This document shows, piece by piece, positions 25,384 through 34,439 of a DNA stretch of 64,000 nt. The translations under genes were made by a program, and so were the position numbers. The notes below the pieces were generated by a model. That model did not search any database, was not told the DNA's origin, and saw only the letters and a list, made by a program, of their open reading frames with translations. Origin of the DNA: Accumulibacter sp. Its GTDB lineage: Bacteria > Pseudomonadota > Gammaproteobacteria > Burkholderiales > Rhodocyclaceae. Position 1 is the first letter of the stretch. Each line of letters starts with the position of its first letter. Location of the stretch: NCBI RefSeq assembly GCF_023806565.1, contig NZ_JAMTDV010000086.1, positions 1 to 64,000 on the forward strand, in the 5' to 3' direction.

Positions 25384-26127
25384 ATGCTGATCATTCCTGC
25401 AATTGACCTGAAACAGGGACAGTGCGTCCGCCTCAAGCAGGGCCTGATGGACCAGGTGACCGTATTCTCCAACTCACCCGGCGAGCAGGCTCGCCACTGG
25501 TTGGCGCAGGGGGCCAGACGGCTGCACGTGGTCGACCTGGACGGGGCTTTTGCCGGCAAGCCGAAGAACGAGAAGGCGATTAAGGAAATCGTCGAGGCGG
25601 TAGGAGACGACATCCCGATACAACTGGGTGGCGGCATCCGCGACCTCGACACCATCGAGCGCTGCCTAGACGACGGCGTCAGCTACGTGATCATCGGTAC
25701 CGCGGCTGTGAAGAATCCGGGTTTCCTGCATGACGCCTGTGGCGCATTTCCCGGCCACATCATCGTTGGCCTGGACGCGAGGGATGGCAAGGTCGCCGTC
25801 GATGGCTGGTCGAAGATGACTGGCCACGATGTCATCGACCTGGCGAGGAAATACGAGGATTACGGCGTCGAAGCGATCATCTACACCGACATCGGTCGTG
25901 ACGGCATGCTCTCCGGCATCAACATCGAGGCGACGGTGAAGCTCGCGCAGGCGCTGCTGATCCCGGTGATCGCCAGCGGCGGCCTCTCCAGCATCGATGA
26001 CATCCATGAGCTTTGTGCGGTCGAACAGGAAGGAATCAGTGCGGCGATCGCCGGCCGCGCCATCTACGATGGCTCGCTCGACTTTGCCGTGGCGCAGGCT
26101 GCGGCAGACCGCGCTGGGACGCAATGA
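25384..26127 (+). CDS. hisA: ProFAR isomerase (HisA)
   Basis: A 247-residue TIM barrel catalysing the ProFAR to PRFAR isomerisation. The catalytic Asp pair is D8 in [10 protein letters not shown] and the Asp of [20 protein letters not shown] and IASGGLSS form the phosphate sites. The start at 25384 is set by the conserved MLIIPAIDL; a longer frame upstream overlaps hisH and is not used. A 65-base gap separates it from hisH. Confidence 0.97.
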   Translation: MLIIPAIDLKQGQCVRLKQGLMDQVTVFSNSPGEQARHWLAQGARRLHVVDLDGAFAGKPKNEKAIKEIVEAVGDDIPIQLGGGIRDLDTIERCLDDGVSYVIIGTAAVKNPGFLHDACGAFPGHIIVGLDARDGKVAVDGWSKMTGHDVIDLARKYEDYGVEAIIYTDIGRDGMLSGINIEATVKLAQALLIPVIASGGLSSIDDIHELCAVEQEGISAAIAGRAIYDGSLDFAVAQAAADRAGTQ

Positions 26128-26164
26128 TCATCGTCTGCCGTCAAGCTGCGGGCGGTAGCTGACC

Positions 26165-26926
26165 TTGGGCCTGGCCAAGCGCATCATTCCCTGCCTCGAC
26201 GTGACTGCCGGTCGCGTGGTGAAGGGAACCAACTTCGTAGACCTGCGCGATGCAGGCGATCCGGTCGAGATTGCACGCCGTTACGACGAGCAGGGTGCCG
26301 ACGAAGTCGCTTTCCTGGACATCACTGCGTCCTCGGATCAGCGTGAAATCATTTTGCATGTCGTCGAATCCTGTGCGGCGCAGGTATTCATCCCATTGAC
26401 GGTCGGCGGTGGCGTGCGTTCGATATCCGACGTCCGTCGCCTGCTTAATGCCGGCGCCGACAAGGTGAGCATCAACACCGCCGCCGTCGAGAACCCGGAA
26501 CTGGTCGCCGAGGCGGCAGCCAAGGTGGGGAATCAGTGCATCGTCGTCGCCATCGACGCGAAGCAGTCGGCACCTGGCGCCTGGCAGGTATACACGCATG
26601 GTGGCCGGAGGAACACCGGAATCGATGCGCTTGCCTGGGCGCGCCGCGTTCAGGAACTCGGTGCGGGCGAAATCCTGCTCACCAGCATGGACCGAGACGG
26701 CACTCGCAACGGCTTTGACCTGGCGCTGACCCGTGCCGTTTCCGACGCAGTCGAGGTGCCGGTGATTGCCAGTGGCGGCGTCGGAAACCTGCAACATCTT
26801 GCCGATGGCGTTACGGAAGGGCGTGCCGATGCCGTCCTAGCCGCGAGCATCTTTCACTTTGGCGAATACACCGTTCGTCAGGCCAAGGAATACCTGCGCG
26901 AGCGAGGGATCGAGGTGCGCCTGTGA
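26165..26926 (+). CDS. hisF: Imidazole glycerol phosphate synthase, cyclase subunit
   Basis: A 253-residue TIM barrel paired with HisH, forming imidazole glycerol phosphate and AICAR. Catalytic D12 lies in [15 protein letters not shown] and the second Asp in [11 protein letters not shown]. The start is a TTG at 26165, giving the usual [10 protein letters not shown]; no ATG or GTG is available nearby and the ribosome site is weak. The stop overlaps the hisI GTG. Confidence 0.96.
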   Translation: MGLAKRIIPCLDVTAGRVVKGTNFVDLRDAGDPVEIARRYDEQGADEVAFLDITASSDQREIILHVVESCAAQVFIPLTVGGGVRSISDVRRLLNAGADKVSINTAAVENPELVAEAAAKVGNQCIVVAIDAKQSAPGAWQVYTHGGRRNTGIDALAWARRVQELGAGEILLTSMDRDGTRNGFDLALTRAVSDAVEVPVIASGGVGNLQHLADGVTEGRADAVLAASIFHFGEYTVRQAKEYLRERGIEVRL

Positions 26927-27327
26927 GCGATCTCGATCCCGGCCGGCAATGGCTGGATGCCCTCCAGTGGGACGAGCAGGGTATGATTCCGGCCATCGCA
27001 CAGGATGCGGACAGCGGTCGCGTGCTGATGTTCGCCTTCATGAACCGGCAGTCACTGCAGGAGACGGTTGACACCGGTAGCGCGGTATACTGGTCGCGTT
27101 CGCGTCGGCGCCTGTGGCGCAAGGGCGAGGAATCCGGCCATACACAGCGAGTACGGGCGATCCGCACGGACTGCGACGGTGATGTGCTCCTGCTGTCGAT
27201 CGACCAAGAGGGCGGTATTGCGTGCCATACCGGCCGCGAAAGCTGCTTTTATTTTCAATTGCAGGGGGATTCCTGGGTTGCGGTCGACCCCGTGCTCAAG
27301 GACCCCGGGAAAATCTACGGCAAATGA
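26923..27327 (+). CDS. hisI: Phosphoribosyl-AMP cyclohydrolase
   Basis: A 134-residue stand-alone HisI opening the purine ring of PR-AMP. Zinc and metal sites are visible in RTDCDGD and CHTGRESCF. It starts with GTG in a four-base overlap with hisF and its stop overlaps the ATG of hisE, so the three are translated in sequence. HisE is a separate protein here, not fused as in enterobacteria. Confidence 0.97.
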   Translation: MSDLDPGRQWLDALQWDEQGMIPAIAQDADSGRVLMFAFMNRQSLQETVDTGSAVYWSRSRRRLWRKGEESGHTQRVRAIRTDCDGDVLLLSIDQEGGIACHTGRESCFYFQLQGDSWVAVDPVLKDPGKIYGK

Positions 27328-27644
27328 ACATGGACATGCTGCACCGGATCTCGGAAACGCTGCTCGCGCGCCGCAAGGCAGATCCCGAAACTTCCTACAC
27401 GGCGCAGTTGCTGGCCAAGGGGCCGGACGCGATTCTCAAGAAGATCGGCGAGGAAACCGCCGAGCTGATCATGGCAGGCAAGGAGGGCAACCGGCTGCAC
27501 GTGGTCTGGGAATCGGCCGACGTGCTGTATCACACCATGGTGCTGCTCGCTTTTTACGGTCTGACGATCGAAGACGTGTTGCAGGAAATGCGGCGGCGCG
27601 AAGGCATCTCGGGAATCGACGAGAAGAAGTCACGGAAGAGCTGA
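27324..27644 (+). CDS. hisE: Phosphoribosyl-ATP pyrophosphatase
   Basis: A 106-residue MazG-like all-helical enzyme converting PR-ATP to PR-AMP. The signature [15 protein letters not shown] and the [14 protein letters not shown] helix hold the metal-binding Glu and Asp residues. ATG 27324 overlaps the hisI stop; another ATG two codons later is possible. Confidence 0.96.
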   Translation: MNMDMLHRISETLLARRKADPETSYTAQLLAKGPDAILKKIGEETAELIMAGKEGNRLHVVWESADVLYHTMVLLAFYGLTIEDVLQEMRRREGISGIDEKKSRKS

Positions 27645-27647
27645 ACA

Positions 27648-27998
27648 ATGGAAAATTGCCTGTTCTGCAAGATCGCGAGAGGTCATCTTCCGTCGCGGAA
27701 GGTCTTCGAAGACGACGAGATTTTCGCTTTTCACGACATCAATCCGGCGCGTCCCGTACATCTGCTGGTCATTCCCAAACGACACATCACTTCGCTGGCG
27801 ACCGTCACCGACGCTGACGCACCGGTGCTCGGCAAAATGCTGGCGATCGCCGGCCGTCTGGCAAGCGAACAGGGCAGCCCGGACGGTTTTCGCCTGATCA
27901 TCAATTCCGGACGTATCGGTCACCAGGAAGTACAGCACCTGCACGCGCACATCGTGGGTGGGCCGGATCCGGTCGGACCGATGCTCAAGCGAGTCTGA
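27648..27998 (+). CDS. hinT: HIT family purine nucleoside phosphoramidase (HinT-like)
   Basis: A 116-residue histidine-triad protein. The triad motif HLHAHIVGG is close to the C-terminus and CLFCKIARG at the start is the typical Hint opening with a CxxC. Known members hydrolyse nucleoside phosphoramidates and acyl-adenylates. It begins three bases after hisE and precedes tatA, a conserved betaproteobacterial order. Confidence 0.94.
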   Translation: MENCLFCKIARGHLPSRKVFEDDEIFAFHDINPARPVHLLVIPKRHITSLATVTDADAPVLGKMLAIAGRLASEQGSPDGFRLIINSGRIGHQEVQHLHAHIVGGPDPVGPMLKRV

Positions 27999-28060
27999 GC
28001 GCGCTTCGCCGGAAGCGGACGCAGTGCGACGCGCAAGTGCAGCAATATTGGAGGTCTGAC

Positions 28061-28309
28061 ATGGGTTCTTTCAGCATCTGGCATTGGTTGATCGTGCTGA
28101 TCATTGTCCTGTTGATTTTCGGGACCAAGAAGTTGCGCAACCTTGGCGCCGATCTCGGTGGCGCAGTCAAGGGCTTCAAGGACGGAATCAAGGATGCGAC
28201 CGCCGACGACAAAGTCGCTGAAACACCACCGCCCGCCGCAGCAGCACCGCCGCAGGTGACTTCTGGCCAGACGATCGAAGGCGAGATCCGCGACAAGACC
28301 AGGAGCTGA
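28061..28309 (+). CDS. tatA: Sec-independent translocase component TatA
   Basis: An 82-residue protein: a single N-terminal membrane helix (about residues 4-20), the [10 protein letters not shown] hinge, an amphipathic helix ([14 protein letters not shown]) and a Pro/Ala-rich tail. TatA oligomers form the passage for folded, twin-arginine proteins. GGAGG lies upstream of the ATG at 28061; an in-frame ATG at 28037 is less likely. Confidence 0.95.
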   Translation: MGSFSIWHWLIVLIIVLLIFGTKKLRNLGADLGGAVKGFKDGIKDATADDKVAETPPPAAAAPPQVTSGQTIEGEIRDKTRS

Positions 28310-28330
28310 GCCAGGTGATGGTAGCCTGGC
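28310..28330 (+). terminator. Hairpin between tatA and tatB
   Basis: GCCAGG and CCTGGC form a perfect 6-base-pair stem with a 9-base loop directly after the tatA stop. Without a T-run it may attenuate rather than end transcription, or protect tatA mRNA, which would fit the need for excess TatA. Confidence 0.35.
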
Positions 28331-28426
28331 AGCAAGCGGTCAAGCGGGAACCGGCGCCGGGCGCTGGCGTGCCTTGTCGCCATGATCGGAGCTCATCGCC
28401 TGTTTCCCGCGAACGGAATACCGCTC

Positions 28427-28846
28427 ATGTTTGACGTCGGCTTCTCCGAGATGATCGTCATTGCCATCGTCGCCCTGGTCGTCATCGGTCCTGAGCGACT
28501 GCCAAAGGTCGCGCGCACCGCCGGCCACCTGCTGGGTCGTCTGCAACGTTACGTGAGCAACGTGAAGGCGGACATCCACCGCGAAATGCAGTTGGAAGAA
28601 CTGCGGAAATTGCAAAGCGAGATCCAGGAATCCGCGCGCAGCGTCGAGCAGAGTCTGACGACGGAAATCGAGGCCGCGAGGCAGGCGGTGCAGCAGACCG
28701 CGCAGGCGGTCGGTGATGGGCTGCCGCCGGACCTGGCGCAAGAATGGCCGAACGCGCCGCAACTGCCGGTGACTCCGGCCGCGGCTCCGGCGGCGGCTGC
28801 AGCAGATGAAGCGACTGTCGTCGACCAGCCAACTCGGCCGACTTGA
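28427..28846 (+). CDS. tatB: Sec-independent translocase component TatB
   Basis: A 139-residue protein with the TatB opening MFDVGFSEMIVIAIVALVV, the GPERLPKVAR hinge, a long charged helical segment and an Ala/Pro-rich C-terminus. It forms the substrate receptor with TatC. The start at 28427 is fixed by the conserved N-terminus; 15 extra codons upstream are possible but atypical. Confidence 0.95.
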   Translation: MFDVGFSEMIVIAIVALVVIGPERLPKVARTAGHLLGRLQRYVSNVKADIHREMQLEELRKLQSEIQESARSVEQSLTTEIEAARQAVQQTAQAVGDGLPPDLAQEWPNAPQLPVTPAAAPAAAAADEATVVDQPTRPT

Positions 28847-28853
28847 GCGGGCG

Positions 28854-29717
28854 ATGAATCCACCCGAAGACTCCTTTCTTTCGCACTTGGTCGAGTTGCG
28901 CGATCGCCTGATTCGTGCGTTGGTGGCCATCGGCATCGTTTTCGTCTGCCTTTTCCCGTGGGCGAAGGAACTCTACGCGCTCCTGGCGCAGCCCTTGCTG
29001 GCAACGCTGCCGCAAGGTGGCCAGATGATCGCCACCGACGTGATCGGTGTCTTCCTGGTGCCGATGAAAGTGGCGCTGATGGTGGCTTTCCTGATCGCGC
29101 TGCCATACGTGCTCTATCAGATTTGGGCTTTCGTCGCGCCTGGCCTTTACGCGCACGAAAAACGCCTGGCACTGCCCCTGGTCGCGGCGAGCGTGCTGTT
29201 GTTCTTCGTCGGCATGGCCTTCGCCTATTTCCTGGTTTTTCCCACCGTTTTTGGATTCATGTCGAAGGTGGCTCCGGAGGGAGTCGCCTGGATGACCGAC
29301 ATCGAGAAATACCTCTCCTTCGTGCTGACCACCTTCATCGCCTTTGGCGTCACCTTCGAGGTACCAGTGCTGGTAGTCGTCACGGTTTACGCTGGATTCG
29401 TCGATGTCGACAAGCTGAGGGAATGGCGCCCGTATGTCATCGTCGGCGCTTTCGTCGTGGGCGCCGTGTTCACTCCGCCAGACGTGATTTCGCAATTGAT
29501 GATGGCCATTCCGCTGTGCCTGCTTTTTGAGCTGGGCCTCTTTCTCGCCCGCTTCGCCAGCCGCCGGCGTGCGGCACAAATGACGGCTGGCGAGCCAGCG
29601 GCGCCACCGCCGGGCCCTCCGGCAGCCACGTGGGCGCCGTTGTCCACCGAGGAAATCGATACAGCCGTCAAGGAATTCGGCCACCCCACGGAGATCGATC
29701 GCAAACCCGATGCCTGA
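28854..29717 (+). CDS. tatC: Sec-independent translocase component TatC
   Basis: A 287-residue six-helix membrane protein that binds twin-arginine signals. SFLSHLVELRDRLIRAL and the conserved Glu/Phe/Pro residues of the periplasmic loops are present (LVFPTVFGF, FTPPDVISQ). The C-terminus extends as a Pro/Ala-rich cytoplasmic tail of about 45 residues. Start at 28854, eight bases after the tatB stop. Confidence 0.96.
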   Translation: MNPPEDSFLSHLVELRDRLIRALVAIGIVFVCLFPWAKELYALLAQPLLATLPQGGQMIATDVIGVFLVPMKVALMVAFLIALPYVLYQIWAFVAPGLYAHEKRLALPLVAASVLLFFVGMAFAYFLVFPTVFGFMSKVAPEGVAWMTDIEKYLSFVLTTFIAFGVTFEVPVLVVVTVYAGFVDVDKLREWRPYVIVGAFVVGAVFTPPDVISQLMMAIPLCLLFELGLFLARFASRRRAAQMTAGEPAAPPPGPPAATWAPLSTEEIDTAVKEFGHPTEIDRKPDA

Positions 29718-29783
29718 TTGCAGGCGACGATCATTTCGTCCGTGGCATCACCGGTGATCCGACGCTGTTCCGTGCGCCGAGCC

Positions 29784-30590
29784 TCAGGCAGGCACCTTTT
29801 CCGGCCCGGCGACGGTGAGCCGATGCTCGACTGGTGCTCCGTCCTCGAACAGCCAGAGGCTGCCGTTCGGCATGGTGGTCCATTGCTCGTTGTCGGTCAA
29901 CGGCACGGTGGCGATCACCGCGACGCGATCGCTCGGCGTTGTGACATCGCTGAAATCTACGGTCAGGTCCTGATCGCGCAGGTGTGCAATGGTAAAGGGC
30001 GCTTGCCGGATGATGTAGCTGAGCTGGGTCGAGCAGTGGGCGAACAGGCAGTCGCCGTTCGACAGCAGGTAGTTGAATGCGCCACTTCGCCCGAGATCAA
30101 TGGTCAATGGGTGCAGCGCGTCGAACAGACTGCCTCGCTCCGGCCGCCGATCGCCGAAGCGCTGGCGCAGACTCTGCAATATCCAGCAGAAAGCGCGTTC
30201 GCTGTCGGTATCTCCGACGGGAGTGAAGCTGCCGTCGAGTTCCGGCGAGAAATCCGGAAGATTGCCATTATGGGCAAAAATCCAGTAACGTCCCCACAGT
30301 TCCCGCAGGAAAGGATGCGTATTTTCGAGCGCGACGCTTCCCTGGGTCGCCTTGCGGATGTGCGCGATCACATTCTTCGAATGGATCGGATAGCTGCGCA
30401 CCAGTTCGGCGACCGGCGAAACGCACGAAGGTTGCGGATCGAGAAACATCCGTGTACCGCGACCCTCGAAAAAAGCGATTCCCCAGCCATCGGTATGGAC
30501 GTCGGTGGCGCCGCCACGTGCCTGGAATCCGGCAAAGGAAAAGCAGATGTCGGTCGGCACGTTGCAGTTCATCGCCAGCAACTGACACAT
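29784..30590 (-). CDS. Class II glutamine amidotransferase (YafJ-like)
   Basis: A 268-residue stand-alone Ntn-type glutaminase. Cys2 right after the initiator Met (MCQLLAMNCN) is the expected nucleophile, and HTDGWGIAFFEG and IAHIRKATQG are family hallmarks. The acceptor of the ammonia is unknown. The start at 30590 exposes Cys2; longer starts would bury it. It follows the serine protease gene by seven bases on the same strand. Confidence 0.9.
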   Translation of the reverse strand: MCQLLAMNCNVPTDICFSFAGFQARGGATDVHTDGWGIAFFEGRGTRMFLDPQPSCVSPVAELVRSYPIHSKNVIAHIRKATQGSVALENTHPFLRELWGRYWIFAHNGNLPDFSPELDGSFTPVGDTDSERAFCWILQSLRQRFGDRRPERGSLFDALHPLTIDLGRSGAFNYLLSNGDCLFAHCSTQLSYIIRQAPFTIAHLRDQDLTVDFSDVTTPSDRVAVIATVPLTDNEQWTTMPNGSLWLFEDGAPVEHRLTVAGPEKVPA

Positions 30591-30597
30591 CGGTCGC

Positions 30598-31773
30598 TTA
30601 CTCGCGTTCGCGGCGTTGCGGCGCCCGCCGGCCGACCCGGATCGTTGTATCGAGCATGGCGTCATGCCGGCGCAACCTGAACGCGACGCTTTCGCCGGGC
30701 TTCTGACTGGCGATCAGGTCGAGCATGCCCTGCGGATCCTTGACCGGCCGGCCGGCGACGGCAAGCAGAATGTCGCCAGGTTTGATCCCTCCGGCATCCG
30801 CCGGGCTGCCGCGCAAGACTCCGGCAATCAGGGCGCCGTTGGTATCGGGCAGACCAAAGGATTCCGCCAGGTCGACAGTGATTTCCTGCGCCTCGACGCC
30901 AATCCAGCCACGAGTCACGCTGCCGGTCTGGATGATCTGTTCCATGACGTTCCTGGCAAGCGAGATCGGGATGGCGAAACCGATTCCCAGCGAACCGCCA
31001 GAGCGCGAGTAGATGGCCGTGTTGATGCCGATCAGGTTGCCTTGGCTATCCACCAACGCCCCGCCCGAGTTGCCCGGGTTGATCGCCGCGTCGGTCTGGA
31101 TGAAGTTCTCGAACGTATTGATTCCCAGGTGCGAGCGGCCCAGCGCAGAGACGATCCCCATGGTCACCGTCTGGCCGACGCCAAAGGGGTTGCCGATAGC
31201 CAGTGCGACGTCGCCAATCATGACGTTCTCCATCTGGCCCAGTGTGATGGCCGGCAGATTCAGCTCCTTCCCGCTCGCTGGACTGATCTGCAGCACTGCG
31301 AGGTCCGACTCGGGGTCACTGCCGACGATGCGGGCGTCCAGAGTACGGCCGTCACTGAGCGCGATCTCGATCTGGTCGGCCGCTTCGACGACGTGAAAGT
31401 TCGTGAGAACATAGCCCTTTGGGCTGACAATCACTCCGGAACCGAGACCCGAGGGTTTCGGCGCGTTACCCTCGGGGTTGTCCCCGAAAAAGTGGCGGAA
31501 AACCGGATCGTCGAACAGGGGATTGCGGCGCTGTTTGATCTTCTGGGAAGTGAAGATATGTACGACCGATGGCAGTGCCTTCTTGGCCGCATCCCGAAAC
31601 GAAGTGGTGGGAATCGCCGGCGCTGTGGCCAAGGGCGATTCCTGCAGCGAAACGACGCTGGTGCTGGCGCCCCCCTGTTTGCCCAGCCATTCCGGCTTGA
31701 GCGTGCTGACCACGAAAAGAACGGCGACACCAAGCGTCACCGTTTGTGCAAAAATCAGCCAGAGCCTGCGCAT
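30598..31773 (-). CDS. Trypsin-like periplasmic serine protease with one PDZ domain (DegS/HtrA type)
   Basis: A 391-residue HtrA-family protease. One N-terminal membrane segment (about 5-23) anchors it, the catalytic triad is H127 (TNFHVVEA), D157 (ESDLAVLQ) and S236 (INPGNSGGAL), and a single PDZ domain spans about 285-375. One PDZ plus an anchor is the DegS/AlgW layout, involved in envelope-stress sensing, rather than the two-PDZ DegP layout. It is divergent from the NIF3-like gene with only 15 bases between the start codons. Confidence 0.92.
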   Translation of the reverse strand: MRRLWLIFAQTVTLGVAVLFVVSTLKPEWLGKQGGASTSVVSLQESPLATAPAIPTTSFRDAAKKALPSVVHIFTSQKIKQRRNPLFDDPVFRHFFGDNPEGNAPKPSGLGSGVIVSPKGYVLTNFHVVEAADQIEIALSDGRTLDARIVGSDPESDLAVLQISPASGKELNLPAITLGQMENVMIGDVALAIGNPFGVGQTVTMGIVSALGRSHLGINTFENFIQTDAAINPGNSGGALVDSQGNLIGINTAIYSRSGGSLGIGFAIPISLARNVMEQIIQTGSVTRGWIGVEAQEITVDLAESFGLPDTNGALIAGVLRGSPADAGGIKPGDILLAVAGRPVKDPQGMLDLIASQKPGESVAFRLRRHDAMLDTTIRVGRRAPQRRERE

Positions 31774-31788
31774 GAAAGGAGCCGGTGA

Positions 31789-32535
31789 ATGAAACGCGAA
31801 GAATTGACGCGCTACCTGGACAAGGTGCTAGAAACAGGGCGCTTTCGCGATTATTGCCCAAACGGCCTGCAAGTGGAAGGACGCCCGGAAGTGGAGCGTG
31901 TGGTTGCCGGAGTGACGGCGACGCAGGCGCTGCTCGATGCCGCCGTGGCACGCCGTGCCGATGCCATCCTGGTCCATCACGGCTGGTTCTGGCGCGGCGA
32001 AGATGGCCGTGTCACCGGATTGCGAAAAGCACGCCTGCAGAAGCTCCTGGCAAACGACCTTAACCTGATCGCCTACCATTTGCCGCTAGACAGCCATGCC
32101 GAGTTGGGCAACAACGCACAGTTGGCGAAGCGCTTCGGCTGGATTGCCGAAGACCGTTTCGGCGAGCAGGATGTCGGCTGGTTGGGCTGCTGCGAACAGC
32201 CGGACCCGGTGGCGGCGATCGCCGAGCGTGTCGGCCACGCACTGCAGCGGAGGCCGCTGCTGATCGGCGACGGCAACCGCCTGGTGCGACGCGTCGGCTG
32301 GTGTTCCGGCGCTGCGCAGGACCTGTTCGAGGAGGCCATAGCGCGCGGCGTCGATCTTTACCTGAGCGGCGAGATTTGCGAACAGACAGTGCATCTGGCG
32401 CGCGAGTCGGGCGTTGCCTACCTGGCCGCCGGGCACCATGCCAGCGAGCGCTATGGCGTGCAGGCGCTGGCTGCACATCTCGCCGAGCGCTTCGGCCTGA
32501 GTTGTGAATTCGTCGATATCGATAACCCCGTCTGA
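31789..32535 (+). CDS. NIF3/YbgI-like dinuclear metal-binding protein
   Basis: A 248-residue NIF3-superfamily protein (GTP cyclohydrolase I type 2-like). VHHGWFWRG and YHLPLDSH contain the metal-binding His and Asp residues and AAGHHASERYGVQAL is the typical C-terminal motif. Members form hexameric toroids; cellular function is unsettled. Its promoter must overlap the start of the divergent protease gene. Confidence 0.93.
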   Translation: MKREELTRYLDKVLETGRFRDYCPNGLQVEGRPEVERVVAGVTATQALLDAAVARRADAILVHHGWFWRGEDGRVTGLRKARLQKLLANDLNLIAYHLPLDSHAELGNNAQLAKRFGWIAEDRFGEQDVGWLGCCEQPDPVAAIAERVGHALQRRPLLIGDGNRLVRRVGWCSGAAQDLFEEAIARGVDLYLSGEICEQTVHLARESGVAYLAAGHHASERYGVQALAAHLAERFGLSCEFVDIDNPV

Positions 32536-32552
32536 AATACCTGGGAGCGAGC

Positions 32553-33236
32553 ATGAACTATGTATTTCCACCGCCGGTGCAGGTCGCCATTCCCATCGCT
32601 GGTAGCCAAAGGCTTTTCCCCGTTCGCCGCGTCTATTGTGTTGGCCGCAATTACGCCGATCACGCCGCGGAAATGGGGGCGGATACCCGCGAGCCGCCTT
32701 TCTTCTTCAGCAAGCCAGCCGACGCGCTGGTGCCTGGCGGCGGTGATGTGGCCTATCCTGCCGCCACCGACAATCTTCAGCACGAGGTCGAAATGGTCGT
32801 TGCATTGGCGAGTGGCGGTGCCGACATTCAGCCCGAGCAGGCACTCGACTGCGTCTATGGCTACTCCGTGGGCATCGATCTGACCCGGCGCGATCTGCAG
32901 CAGCGGGCCAAGGAGAAAGGGCATCCCTGGGACATGGGCAAGGGTTTCGACCAGAGTGCGCCGATCGCCGACATTCAGCCGCTGGCTGCCGTCGGTCATC
33001 CGGCGCATGGCTCGATCTGGCTGAAAGTCAACGGCCAATTGCGGCAGAACGGCGATCTCGAGCAGATGTCGTGGAAAGTCGCCGAAATCATTGCCAAACT
33101 GTCCGCGTATGTCGCCCTCGCACCCGGCGATCTGGTCTTTACCGGCACGCCCGCGGGAGTGTCTACGGTGCGTCGTGGTGACCTGCTCGAAGCCGGCATC
33201 GCCGGTGTCGGCGAGCTGAAGGTTCGGATCGTGTGA
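32553..33236 (+). CDS. Fumarylacetoacetate hydrolase family protein
   Basis: A 227-residue FAH-fold enzyme. GRNYADHAAEMG, FFFSKPADAL, the metal-binding HEVEMVVAL with its Glu residues, and FTGTPAGV are present. Members act on C-C bonds of fumarylpyruvate or decarboxylate oxaloacetate; the substrate cannot be read here. Starts 17 bases after the NIF3-like gene. Confidence 0.9.
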   Translation: MNYVFPPPVQVAIPIAGSQRLFPVRRVYCVGRNYADHAAEMGADTREPPFFFSKPADALVPGGGDVAYPAATDNLQHEVEMVVALASGGADIQPEQALDCVYGYSVGIDLTRRDLQQRAKEKGHPWDMGKGFDQSAPIADIQPLAAVGHPAHGSIWLKVNGQLRQNGDLEQMSWKVAEIIAKLSAYVALAPGDLVFTGTPAGVSTVRRGDLLEAGIAGVGELKVRIV

Positions 33237-33337
33237 ACATGGCGAAGCTTGCCGTCAGCTACTTCCCGGCTGTACGCCGGACGACGGCGAGGACTGGCCA
33301 TTCAGTAGAACGGACCCTTACCGCAACGGAGATTGCC

Positions 33338-33856
33338 ATGAGCGCCATTCGCATCGATTCAAGCTTTCCGCTGACGGCTGCCGCTCGCCTGCTGGCCGTC
33401 ATGCTGGCGACTGCTGTACCGGCGACCGCGATCGCCGAGGGAAATCAGCCAGCGTCGAGGGGACAGACTGTTTACGTCCCAATCTACTCCGAGGTTCGCC
33501 ACGGCAATGTCGGTTCATCGGGCCGGACCGACAATACTTTGCTGTCGGTCCTGGTGAGCGTTCGCAATACCGATCCCAGCACGCCGATCCGCGTCGTCGC
33601 TGCGCCCTACTACAACGGCGACGGCGTGCTGATTCGCAACTCGGTACCGACGCCGAAGGTCGTCCCACCGTTCGGCACCCTCGAACTGTTCGTCGAACAT
33701 CGAGAGAACACCGGCGGATCCGGGGCCAACTATGCAATCAGATGGGAAGCGGCTGCCCCGGTTTCGCCGCCGATCATCGAGGCACTGCACAGCAAGTTCC
33801 AGGCCGGGTATTCGGTCGCATTCATTTCGCGCGGCAGAGCGATTTCCGAGCCTTGA
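33338..33856 (+). CDS. Exported DUF3124 protein
   Basis: A 172-residue protein with a signal peptide (hydrophobic stretch about residues 10-28, likely cleaved after AIAEG) and a domain starting QTVYVPIYSEV that fits DUF3124. No catalytic motif is evident. CGGAG lies before ATG 33338; longer upstream frame lacks signal-peptide character. Function unknown, periplasmic or lipid-associated location inferred. Confidence 0.7.
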   Translation: MSAIRIDSSFPLTAAARLLAVMLATAVPATAIAEGNQPASRGQTVYVPIYSEVRHGNVGSSGRTDNTLLSVLVSVRNTDPSTPIRVVAAPYYNGDGVLIRNSVPTPKVVPPFGTLELFVEHRENTGGSGANYAIRWEAAAPVSPPIIEALHSKFQAGYSVAFISRGRAISEP

Positions 33857-33890
33857 GATAGCCCGACGGCCGCCCTTGCCCGAGCAGGAA

Positions 33891-34439
33891 ATGCCCGATT
33901 CACCGCGGCTGATCCGGCTGGCGACGACGCCCGAGGACCACCGAATCGCGCAACTCGCGGCAGCGGCGATCGGCCTGTCGCTGATCGACGCCGCGATTCC
34001 GCTGCCGCTGCCGGGCATCAAGCCGGGCCTGGCCAACATCGTCACCCTGATCGTCCTGGCGCGCCATGGCTGGGCTGCTGCGGCCTGGGTCAGCGGACTG
34101 AGAGTTGTTGCCGGTAGCCTGCTGCTCGGTTACTTTCTCTCACCGGGCTTCTTCATGAGCCTGAGCGGCGCGCTATTCAGTCTGCTGACACTGGCCGGTG
34201 CGGTGCGCCTGCCGCGGCGCTTCTTCGGACCGGTGAGCTGGAGCATCCTGGCGGCCTTTGCACATATTGTCGGTCAGCTGCTGCTTGCCCGGCTCTGGCT
34301 CATACCGCACAATGGCCTGTTTCTGCTCGTCCCTTTCTTTGCCGTCGCCGCGCTGACCTTCGGCATCATCAACGGCCTGATTGCCGCGCGCCTGCTGGTC
34401 GACTTGTCGACGCGTGATTCCGAGGTGGAAGATGCCTGA
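33891..34439 (+). CDS. Hpre_diP_synt_I family (Gx transporter) membrane protein
   Basis: A 182-residue protein with five or so membrane segments and the motif LPLPGIKPGLANIVTL, fitting the family named for heptaprenyl diphosphate synthase component I. Despite the name, its ECF-like membrane layout suggests a small-molecule (perhaps flavin or isoprenoid-related) transport role. The 3' end overlaps ubiX by eight bases, consistent with prenyl/flavin chemistry, which is inference. Confidence 0.8.
   Translation: MPDSPRLIRLATTPEDHRIAQLAAAAIGLSLIDAAIPLPLPGIKPGLANIVTLIVLARHGWAAAAWVSGLRVVAGSLLLGYFLSPGFFMSLSGALFSLLTLAGAVRLPRRFFGPVSWSILAAFAHIVGQLLLARLWLIPHNGLFLLVPFFAVAALTFGIINGLIAARLLVDLSTRDSEVEDA

Noticed and set aside
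29747-29758. 12-base palindrome between tatC and the amidotransferase
   Set aside because: No loop and no T-run; a chance palindrome in a short convergent spacer is sufficient explanation.
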